NCBI GenBank assembly: GCA_002390205.1 | Contig: DGOV01000019.1 | Coordinates: 1 to 64,000 of the forward strand | DNA: 64,000 bases | From: Proteobacteria bacterium UBA4457 | GTDB taxonomy: Bacteria > Pseudomonadota > Gammaproteobacteria > Ga0077536 | Direction of reading: 5' to 3' | Part shown: positions 8,192 through 15,777 of the stretch, piece by piece | Layout of the letters: every line of letters begins with the position of its first letter | Numbering within the stretch: the stretch's first letter is position 1 | Program-made: the position numbers and the translations under genes | The notes under the pieces: model-generated | Told to the model about the DNA's origin: nothing | The model's input: only the letters and a program-made list of their open reading frames with translations | Databases searched by the model: none

Positions 8192-9874
8192 ATGGACATG
8201 ATCCACATGAACATAGTTGAATCGGCAATGATCGCTATTGCTCGGGAAATGGGAATAAATGTACAGAAAACAGCTTATTCGACTATTTTTAGTGAAGCTG
8301 AAGATTTCACTTGTGCTTTAGCCAACCGTAACGGAGAGTTAATGGCGGTAGCAGATTTCTGCCCTGCCCAGATAGGTGGCGTGCCTTTGTTGGTGCGCTC
8401 GATGGTTAAGGAAATTCCTCTTTCCGATATGAGTGAAGGAGATGTTATCGTACACAACGATCCGTATAGAGGCGGGTTGCATACTCCAGAGCATACCGTT
8501 TTCAAGCCAATTTTTGTCAATAAAGAGATTGTCGCATTTTCGGTTTGTATCGGTCATTTCGTGGAAGTAGGGGGAATGGTACCTGGAGGATTTCCTGGTG
8601 AAGCTACTGAAGTATTCCATGAAGGATTACGCGTCCCTCCTGTAAAAATCATGAAGGAAGGCAAAGACGTTCCAGAAGTTTGGAAAATGATGTTGGCGAA
8701 TGTACGTACTCCGCGAGGTAATTATGGAGACATACGAGCCCTAATTAGTGCTGTAGATCTAGGAGAAGAAAGGCTGAAAAGTCTGATTGAAAAATATGGT
8801 GCTCAAGCTTTTGAGAGGACCGTGCAGGACTTGATGGATTACTCCGAAAAACGAATGCGTGCAGAATTAGAGACATTCAAAGACGGCAAGTATACCTTTA
8901 TTGACACAATTGAAGATGATGGAATTGAAGATAAAAAGTATGAAATTCATGTTGCTGTTTACGTGCAGGGTGGAGAAGTTGTGGTGGACTATACGGGCTC
9001 CTCTAAACAGGCCAAAGGGCCCATCAATGCCACGCTCGGTGTTGCTTGGTCAGCCGCTTTTAACGCAATCCTGCACATGACCGATGAAACGATTCCTTTA
9101 AATTCTGGCTGCTTGAGACCGATACGAGTAATAGCTCCAGCTGGCACGGTGATGAATGTTGATTATCCCGGCTCCTCGGTAGGAGGAAATACTGAAAGCC
9201 ATCCTTTAATAGTTTGTGCCATTTTTGGGGCTATGGTGAATTGCGTGCCTGATCGTGTGATGGCATCAGAAGGGACAACTCATGGTTGTTTTGTTTTTGG
9301 GGGTCACGACCCCCTTAACGATGAGCCGTATGGAGGCTTCGACTTTAGCTACGTTGGTTATGGTGGCCGGTTGTTCGCTGACGGAAATGATGCCACTGAC
9401 TCAATCAATGGGAACTGTGCAAATACGCCTATGGAAGTATTTGAGACTCGCTTTCCTTGGATAGTGGAGGAGTATGCTCTACGACCGAACTCTGGTGGGC
9501 CAGGTAAATTCCGAGGAGGGCTAAGTAATGTGAAACAAATGCTCTGCACCGGAGAAATGCTGGTAAGTCAAATGACTAACAAACATAAACTTTCTGCTTG
9601 GGGGCTAGAAGACGGGCAAGAAGGGGCGCTTGGGGCTACTCTATACAAAAAATCCGGTACTGAAAAATGGGAGACAACCGTTGAGGGTTATGGGAAAGTA
9701 AGCCCGAGTAAATATTCAAACATCCCTATGACCCCAGGCGATCGAGTGAGAGTGTTAGCGCCGGGTGGTGGCGGGTACGGATCTCCACTGGAAAGATCTA
9801 GGTCATCGGTGGAAGAAGATGTCCGCGAAGGCTACGTTACTGAAGATCGGGCTAAGGAGTTCTACGGCCTTTAA
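8192..9874 (+). CDS. hydantoinase B / oxoprolinase-type catalytic subunit
   Basis: The 560-residue HyuB-type subunit, partner of the HyuA ATPase. Typical blocks are IVESAMIAIAREMG at the N terminus, VIVHNDPYRGGLHTPEHT, GHFVEVGGMVPGGFPG, EGLRVPPVKIM, the glycine-rich GSSVGGNTESHPL, EYALRPNSGGPGKFRGG and the C-terminal LAPGGGGYGSPLERS. Length agrees with stand-alone HyuB proteins rather than the longer carboxylase form. ATG 8192 is preferred over the TTG at 8189, because AAGGAG lies 8 nt upstream of it. It closes the hyuA/zinc-ribbon/hyuB operon and converges on the GFA gene. Confidence 0.9.
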   Translation: MDMIHMNIVESAMIAIAREMGINVQKTAYSTIFSEAEDFTCALANRNGELMAVADFCPAQIGGVPLLVRSMVKEIPLSDMSEGDVIVHNDPYRGGLHTPEHTVFKPIFVNKEIVAFSVCIGHFVEVGGMVPGGFPGEATEVFHEGLRVPPVKIMKEGKDVPEVWKMMLANVRTPRGNYGDIRALISAVDLGEERLKSLIEKYGAQAFERTVQDLMDYSEKRMRAELETFKDGKYTFIDTIEDDGIEDKKYEIHVAVYVQGGEVVVDYTGSSKQAKGPINATLGVAWSAAFNAILHMTDETIPLNSGCLRPIRVIAPAGTVMNVDYPGSSVGGNTESHPLIVCAIFGAMVNCVPDRVMASEGTTHGCFVFGGHDPLNDEPYGGFDFSYVGYGGRLFADGNDATDSINGNCANTPMEVFETRFPWIVEEYALRPNSGGPGKFRGGLSNVKQMLCTGEMLVSQMTNKHKLSAWGLEDGQEGALGATLYKKSGTEKWETTVEGYGKVSPSKYSNIPMTPGDRVRVLAPGGGGYGSPLERSRSSVEEDVREGYVTEDRAKEFYGL

Positions 9875-9909
9875 GCGTAATTACGCCCGATCTGCTATCT
9901 AAGCGAAAG

Positions 9910-10326
9910 CTAATCAAATTCCTTGTACTTTGGAAGGTCGCCCGTGATCTCATAAAGAGGATTTTTAGAATCTACCCAAATGTGCCTCTCGGTTTCCGGA
10001 GGATGATTTGGATGGCCCGTGTCAATGGTGCCTGGTGTAAACCAAATTAAATCAGGTTCCCAGTCAACATCTATGAAAATGTGTGATCCGCAGCCCGAGC
10101 AGAAGTGGCGATGGACGTCAGGAGTAGTTAAGTAAGTAGAAAGAAAATCTTTTCCTTCTTCAACTACAAAATGCTCTCTTTCTATTGTTGCATAGGTCCC
10201 AAACATCGACGCATGAGATTTTCGACACATCGAGCAATGACAATGATGTAACTCACGGCTGGGGGCGAGAAGTGAATAACGAATATTTCCACACTGGCAG
10301 GAACCCGTTGCTGTCTTATCTTTCAT
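9910..10326 (-). CDS. GFA / CENP-V family zinc protein
   Basis: A 138-residue protein with the full Gfa cysteine set: C10-x-C12, C29-x-C31-x2-C34 (HCHCSMCRK) and C76-x2-C79 (FCSGCGSH). The family is named after glutathione-dependent formaldehyde-activating enzyme, but most members are of unknown activity, and the original enzymatic role has been questioned. It binds two zinc ions and is presumably cytoplasmic. An AGGTAGAAAAG ribosome binding site precedes ATG 10326. It sits 52 nt after the end of the flavoprotein gene on the same strand, so the two may be co-transcribed. A formaldehyde link with the nearby sarcosine-dehydrogenase-type gene is speculative. Confidence 0.85.
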   Translation of the reverse strand: MKDKTATGSCQCGNIRYSLLAPSRELHHCHCSMCRKSHASMFGTYATIEREHFVVEEGKDFLSTYLTTPDVHRHFCSGCGSHIFIDVDWEPDLIWFTPGTIDTGHPNHPPETERHIWVDSKNPLYEITGDLPKYKEFD

Positions 10327-10378
10327 CTTTTCTACCTCGCTTTTAGTATCTATTATTAATGATGTAACTTTCTGCTCC

Positions 10379-11533
10379 TTATTCGATCTCTATCAGAGGA
10401 AAATCTATGTCTAGACCCCAATAAGCTTGCGCTACGCTAGCGAATCTACTCTCGGAACCAAAAGCGTGATGAGAAGTTACCTCTACATCTCTAAGTGCTC
10501 TTTCAATACCACCACCTTTGTGAATGGATGCAGTGCCCGCAGCTTTTGCGACTTCCCTGACTGCATCTGCACAATTCTGCAAAACAAAAGTGGCTGCTAA
10601 AACCATATCCGCCTTAGACTGGGTACTGAACTCTAGGTTTTGTTCAGCAGTTTTAAAATTATCCCTCAAACATTCGTGGATATAACTTCTTGATGCACGG
10701 TAAGTTGACAGGGCACGTCCATAATGCAGTTGTGCTAAAGCTCGGTGTTTAAGAGTAGCTGATCCGCCGAATGGGATACGATTCTCAGCAATATCATTCA
10801 AGCAATCTAAAGCAGTTCGTATCGTGCCCAAACTGACTGCAGCAATACCAACTGGCACCACAGCGGTGGGCATCCTATAAAGAGCGCCATTGAAACGTGG
10901 GGATGGTGTTACATCTCCCATAATGTCTATTGCTCGATGCTCTGGAACGAAAATATCTTTTGCTACCACTGTGTTACTCGCACTTCCTCTAATGCCTAAA
11001 GTATCCCAGTCCTCTTTAATCTCTAGAGTTCCTGCTGGATGAAAGGTAAGAAACATCCGTCCATCAACCAATGTAGTATGAGCAATCCAATCGGCAATTT
11101 TCGAACCACTTGCAAATGGCGTATTCCCATTCAAGAGATATCCGCCATCTACTTTTTCCCCTTGCATTGGCTTGTTATAAGTATCAGCAATTATAGGGAT
11201 ATCAGCGCTCGCGATTATCTCATCTACTAGTTGATCAGACGCGCTCCTTAAAACTAACCAGCTGGCTGCAACACCATGCATAGTCCAAGCTGCGGAAGTA
11301 TCAGCAGAGGCAATTAATTCAGCTACTAAAGCGTAAGCTTCGGGATCACATTGAAGGCCACTGAGACTTTCCGGCCTCCAGAGACTTAACATGCCTGATT
11401 CTTTCAGAGCATTAACCGTTTGTGGAGGGAGCTGACAATTTATTTCTCCCTGGGGAGCATTCGACCGAATGACATTTACAACGGATTCTGCTGCTTTATA
11501 AATGGCCTGAAAATTTTTACCTTTTTCGCGCAT
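10379..11533 (-). CDS. acyl-CoA dehydrogenase-like flavoprotein, probable group D monooxygenase
   Basis: A 384-residue protein of the acyl-CoA dehydrogenase fold. N-terminal helices (LPPQTVNALKESGMLSLWRPES) are followed by the flavin-binding middle domain (GYLLNGNTPFASGSKIADW; WDTLGIRGSASNTVVAKDIFVPEH) and a C-terminal helical domain with ALAQLHYGRA and KAAGTASIHKGGGIERALRDV. The last two features, and the absence of a clear ACAD catalytic Glu, resemble two-component flavin monooxygenases (HpaB-C2/HsaA/DszC type), which need a separate flavin reductase. No reductase is encoded next to it. Divergent from the dimethylglycine-dehydrogenase-like gene across a 184-bp gap. AGGAAT precedes ATG 11533. 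Confidence 0.78.
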   Translation of the reverse strand: MREKGKNFQAIYKAAESVVNVIRSNAPQGEINCQLPPQTVNALKESGMLSLWRPESLSGLQCDPEAYALVAELIASADTSAAWTMHGVAASWLVLRSASDQLVDEIIASADIPIIADTYNKPMQGEKVDGGYLLNGNTPFASGSKIADWIAHTTLVDGRMFLTFHPAGTLEIKEDWDTLGIRGSASNTVVAKDIFVPEHRAIDIMGDVTPSPRFNGALYRMPTAVVPVGIAAVSLGTIRTALDCLNDIAENRIPFGGSATLKHRALAQLHYGRALSTYRASRSYIHECLRDNFKTAEQNLEFSTQSKADMVLAATFVLQNCADAVREVAKAAGTASIHKGGGIERALRDVEVTSHHAFGSESRFASVAQAYWGLDIDFPLIEIE

Positions 11534-11651
11534 GCTTATTCCTTAATGTCATAGTCAGCCCACACAAGTCTAACAGGTATTCATTAATAGATGGTGCTTA
11601 CAATAAACCACGACAGGGTCAAGATAAACCTGTCTAAATGCTTTTAAAAAT

Positions 11652-11680
11652 GATAAATTTCCACAGCAAATAAATTTATC
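11652..11680. promoter_or_regulatory. 9-bp inverted repeat in a divergent promoter region
   Basis: GATAAATTT at 11652-11660 and AAATTTATC at 11672-11680 are perfect inverted copies separated by 11 nt. The element lies between two divergent catabolic genes, 37 bp before the start at 11718, so it could be a regulator site. No regulator gene is adjacent. A second shorter inverted pair (GACAGG at 11612, CCTGTC at 11629) lies in the same gap. The arms are AT-rich, so chance is not excluded. Confidence 0.35.
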
Positions 11681-11717
11681 CATAGCCATGTGAATACTAG
11701 CTGGAGACTATCCAATT

Positions 11718-14171
11718 ATGAGTGAGAAAACCCTACCTAAAAACGCCCGTGCGATTGTAATTGGAGGAGGTGTTATAGGGTGTTCAACTGCCTATCACTT
11801 AGCTAAGCTTGGTTGGGATGACATAGTTGTTCTAGAAAGAAAAAAAGTAAGCTCTGGCACAACTTGGCATGCGGCTGGACTTGTTACGACACTTCGTGAC
11901 ACGGAGAGTCAAACCCGTCTTGCTCAATATTCTTTAAAATTATATGAAGATCTAGAAGAAGAGACGGGGCAAGCTACTGGATTCATTAAATGTGGTTCGA
12001 TACAGCTAGCTATGACTAAAGACAAGGTTGAAGAAATGCGGCGTGGATGTGCTTTGGCGCGAACATTCGGTGTAGAAAGTGAAGAAATTTCCCCTCAACA
12101 AGTCCAAGATCTATTTCCTTTAACTTATGTAGATGATCTGCTCGCAGGGTTTTACTTTCCTAACGATGGTCGAGTAAATCCTGCTGATGTCGCTCAGGCA
12201 CTCGCAAAAGGTGCAAGACAACAAGGTGTACGTATTTTTGAAGACACGTTAGTTAAAGAACTCATCATGGAAAATGATCGAGCCGTTGGTGTAATTACAG
12301 ACCAAGGCGAAATGAGAGCAGAAGTCGTTGTAATGTGCCCAGGTATGTGGGGAAGAGAATTCGGGTTAATTAATGGAATAGATATACCTTTGCAAGCCGC
12401 GGAACACTATTACTTGATTTCAGAACCGATAAAAGAAGTACACAATCAACTTCCTATATTGAGAGATCCTGGTCGAGGCATCTACGCGAGAGAGGAAGCG
12501 GGAAAAATTTTGTTGGGTTTTTTTGAACCAGTGGCATCACCTTGGGGCACTGAGGGCATCCCTGAAAATTTTTGCTTTGATGAAATTGACCCTGACTGGG
12601 ATCGTATGCTGCCTCATATTGAAACAGGGATGCAGCGCCTTCCTATTCTTAACGATACGGGAATTCGACAATTTTTTTGTGGTCCCGAGTCATTTACTCC
12701 TGATCATAACTACCTCATGGGAAAAGCTCCTTACATTAAACAGCTATTTATAGCCTGTGGATTTAATTCCCTAGGAATATTGTCAGGTGGTGGGGCTGGT
12801 AATGTCATGGCTCAATGGATCAACGACGGTGTTCAGCCAATGGATATTTGGGATGTCGATATCCGACGGATGCAACCTTGCCAAAACAACACAGCATTTA
12901 TAGTCGATCGCACTAGCGAGTCTCTCGGTATCGCCTATAAAATGCATTGGCCTAACCGGCAATGGGAAACTGGGCGCAATATGAAAAAGTCAGTTTTACA
13001 CGAACGTTTAGAGAAAGTCGGAGCTTGTTTTGGCGAGTCTGCTGGATGGGAGCGACCCAATTGGTACGCGCTACCTGGAGAGGAAGCGCAGTATAAGTAC
13101 GATTTTGGAAAACAAAATTGGTTTAATAATAATGCCGTAGAGCATCAAGCTGTAAGAACTGCTGTAGGAATCTTTGACCAATCTTCCTTCCAGAAAATAT
13201 TAGTTCAAGGGAAAGATGCTGAAAAGACACTAAATTTTATCGCGACGGCGAGTATGTCAGTCAAAGCTGGAACAGTTGTTTACACTCAGTTCTTAAATCA
13301 AACAGGCGGAGTTGAAGCTGATTTAACAGTCACTAGAATAGAAAAAGATAAATATCTGATTGTAACAGCGGCATTTACTGCGACCCACGTGAAAGCATGG
13401 ATACATGAGCACATACCAGATGATGCACATTGTATAATCACTGATATAACCAGTTCATACGCGATGCTCAACATACAAGGGCCTCAAGCACGGTCATTAA
13501 TGGCAAGTATTTCATCTACTGACTTCTCCTCCAGTAGCTTTCCGTTTGGAACAATGCAATCCATAGAAATCGGCTACCAGAGTGCTATGGCTGTGAGGAT
13601 TTCATATACCGGAGAACTTGGTTGGGAACTTTATATTCCAACCGAAATGGCTCTCATGGTGTATGACAAGATAGTTGAAGAAGGAGCTCAGTATGGACTC
13701 AAGCACTGTGGTTATCATACTCTTAATTCTTTGCGAATCGAAAAAGGGTATCGCGAGTGGGCTCACGATATGAGCCCGAGAGATACGTTAATTGAGTGCG
13801 GGCTGTCGTTTACATGCGACTGGGATAAGCCTGCAGGCTTCATTGGACGAGAAGCCTTGCTCGCCCAGCGTGAGAGAGGGCCAGTTAATAAGCGACTGGT
13901 ACAGTTCTTACTAGAAGATAATGGGCCGGTACTCTCCCATAATGAATCAATCTTACGCAATGGGGAGAGGATCGGATACACGGCTTCCTCGGCATATGCG
14001 CACACTTTAGGATCGTGCGCTTCTATGGGCTACCTGCAACATTCAGAGGGAATAACTAGCGAATTCTTGTCGACGGGAGTGTTTGAAATCGAGCAAGCTG
14101 ATAGATTGTATAAGGCTAAGGCTTCACTGACGCCAATGTACGATCCGAAAAGCATACGGACAAGGAGTTAG
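11718..14171 (+). CDS. sarcosine/dimethylglycine dehydrogenase-family FAD and folate-type enzyme
   Basis: An 817-residue two-part enzyme. Residues 10-380 are a DAO-type FAD oxidase domain starting with VIGGGVIGCSTAYHLAK; SSGTTWHAAGL carries H51 at the position that binds FAD covalently in dimethylglycine and sarcosine dehydrogenases. A linking FAO-M region follows, then a glycine-cleavage T-protein-like half from about residue 430 (VGIFDQSSFQKILVQGKDA; RISYTGELGWELYIP; SLRIEKGYREWAHD), which in the family binds tetrahydrofolate and captures the removed methyl group. Such enzymes demethylate N-methyl amino acids and pass electrons to the respiratory chain through ETF. The exact substrate is uncertain. 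Confidence 0.85.
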   Translation: MSEKTLPKNARAIVIGGGVIGCSTAYHLAKLGWDDIVVLERKKVSSGTTWHAAGLVTTLRDTESQTRLAQYSLKLYEDLEEETGQATGFIKCGSIQLAMTKDKVEEMRRGCALARTFGVESEEISPQQVQDLFPLTYVDDLLAGFYFPNDGRVNPADVAQALAKGARQQGVRIFEDTLVKELIMENDRAVGVITDQGEMRAEVVVMCPGMWGREFGLINGIDIPLQAAEHYYLISEPIKEVHNQLPILRDPGRGIYAREEAGKILLGFFEPVASPWGTEGIPENFCFDEIDPDWDRMLPHIETGMQRLPILNDTGIRQFFCGPESFTPDHNYLMGKAPYIKQLFIACGFNSLGILSGGGAGNVMAQWINDGVQPMDIWDVDIRRMQPCQNNTAFIVDRTSESLGIAYKMHWPNRQWETGRNMKKSVLHERLEKVGACFGESAGWERPNWYALPGEEAQYKYDFGKQNWFNNNAVEHQAVRTAVGIFDQSSFQKILVQGKDAEKTLNFIATASMSVKAGTVVYTQFLNQTGGVEADLTVTRIEKDKYLIVTAAFTATHVKAWIHEHIPDDAHCIITDITSSYAMLNIQGPQARSLMASISSTDFSSSSFPFGTMQSIEIGYQSAMAVRISYTGELGWELYIPTEMALMVYDKIVEEGAQYGLKHCGYHTLNSLRIEKGYREWAHDMSPRDTLIECGLSFTCDWDKPAGFIGREALLAQRERGPVNKRLVQFLLEDNGPVLSHNESILRNGERIGYTASSAYAHTLGSCASMGYLQHSEGITSEFLSTGVFEIEQADRLYKAKASLTPMYDPKSIRTRS

Positions 14172-14381
14172 TCTTCTGATGCCGCTACTCAATCAAGTAA
14201 GGTTATTCTTAGCGATTCGATAAACACTTTCTGTCTAAGTCGAGATTAGAGATAGAACGTTTGTTTTATCTGTGCTAATTTGGTGTTTTGATCTAGCTGT
14301 TGTATTGCTACGTACCTACTTTCTAAAGAACAACTTTCTGGACGTTACTGTAACTTCACTGAGACCAAGGGGAACTTCCAC

Positions 14382-15761
14382 ATGCACATCAGGAAATATA
14401 CGCCAGACTATAGTCGACGAAAGTTTATAGAGAAGACAGCAAAAAGTGTGCTTGGAGCAGGCGTGCTTTCGCCAGTTTGGTCGTCTGCTGCAGAGAATGG
14501 CGATTTTTCGGCATCATATCCTGAAGAGCTATTGTCTATTGAGGAATATACACGTGGAGGACTGAAGCCTGGGGATACTATCGATGCTAATAACGTAGAT
14601 ACTGTTCAGGATCTTTTGGATCCGGTTCGCTTCATGCAAATAAAACAGCAAGGCAGGAAGTTAGAATTAGTGAAGGCGACAACGGACATCACCAAGCTCA
14701 GTCCTGTTGAATATGTCGAAGCGACCATGCGGCATAAAGGAATGGCATCGTTTAATGCCGATGGAAATGTTGTCGTAAATGGTGATCAGCCTTGGGTAGG
14801 GGGAAATCCTTTTCCTGAACCTACGACTGCGATGGAGTTATTTGCGGCAGTTACCTTAACGTGGGGTAGGCATGATGTCTCTTTCTATCCGGTTAAGACC
14901 TTTGAACAGAATTCTGATGGACATATTGGCTATAAATATGAGTTGGTTTGGTGTGAATTTGCGCCTACGGGAAGGATTAGTGTCGAGCCGATGCCATATT
15001 GGCCGGGACACGAAGATAAACTGCGCTACCAGTCAGTTCTTTTTACGGTACCTCAAGATTACAAAGGGACCTCTTTTCTTAACATTTGGGACTACGACCA
15101 AAGGAAGTTCCCTAAGTTATATGGATACCTCCCACAGTTCAAAAGAGTTCGGAAATTTCCGACTAGTCAAAGATTTGAACCTCTATTGCCAGGGTCTAAT
15201 TTGTATTTTTCTGACGTCTGGGCAGCAGGAGATCCATATCTCACCTGGGGTAATTTTAAGGTAATCGCGCGCGGACCATTTTTAGCTGGTTTGACTGAAA
15301 ATTGGGATTCCAGCGACCCTAACTGGGAAGGCAAGACACATGGTGGCCCCAAAGACGATACGTTTTGGGATACAAAAGTTGAGCTCGTCCCAGAGGTCAT
15401 CATCTGTGAGGCAGAGCCCACGGGGTATCCTCGCGCTCCTATCAGTAAAAAGAGAGTATGGTTCGATGCTCGGACGAGTCTGCCTCTTTGTATGGTCACT
15501 TATGATAGAAAAGGAGAGATGTTTAAATCATTTGATGGTGCTTTTTCTGTTTATGAGAACAAGGGGAAAAAAATTATGGATGGGGCTAACCCGTATTGGT
15601 CCTGGACCCATGTTCATGCCCATAATGTACAAAGTAACCATATGACTCGCCTAAAACAGGTTGCAGAAATCGCCGGTGGTTGGAAATGGTCTGTCAATCA
15701 GGACCTTAGGATCTATGATGAATTTCTGACTAAGGCTGCATTGCGTCGATTAGGGACATAA
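14382..15761 (+). CDS. DUF1329-family protein with Tat signal
   Basis: A 459-residue protein with an N-terminal twin-arginine signal (YSRRKFIEKTAKSVLGAG), so it is probably exported folded to the periplasm. The body matches my recollection of the DUF1329 family: GLKPGDTIDANNVDTVQDLL near residue 60, then TRxxFDARTSLPL-type strands (KKRVWFDARTSLPLCMVTYDRKG, about residues 358-380). Members are usually made together with a DUF1302 outer-membrane protein and an RND transporter in steroid or hydrophobic-compound clusters; neither is present here. The role is unknown. It follows a 210-bp gap after the dehydrogenase gene. An AAGGGG ribosome binding site lies upstream of ATG 14382. Confidence 0.65.
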   Translation: MHIRKYTPDYSRRKFIEKTAKSVLGAGVLSPVWSSAAENGDFSASYPEELLSIEEYTRGGLKPGDTIDANNVDTVQDLLDPVRFMQIKQQGRKLELVKATTDITKLSPVEYVEATMRHKGMASFNADGNVVVNGDQPWVGGNPFPEPTTAMELFAAVTLTWGRHDVSFYPVKTFEQNSDGHIGYKYELVWCEFAPTGRISVEPMPYWPGHEDKLRYQSVLFTVPQDYKGTSFLNIWDYDQRKFPKLYGYLPQFKRVRKFPTSQRFEPLLPGSNLYFSDVWAAGDPYLTWGNFKVIARGPFLAGLTENWDSSDPNWEGKTHGGPKDDTFWDTKVELVPEVIICEAEPTGYPRAPISKKRVWFDARTSLPLCMVTYDRKGEMFKSFDGAFSVYENKGKKIMDGANPYWSWTHVHAHNVQSNHMTRLKQVAEIAGGWKWSVNQDLRIYDEFLTKAALRRLGT

Positions 15762-15777
15762 TTTAGGATACCTATAA

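Noticed and set aside
9875..9886. Palindrome GCGTAATTACGC after the first hyuB stop
   Set aside because: Twelve bases, no loop and no T-run; may be chance.
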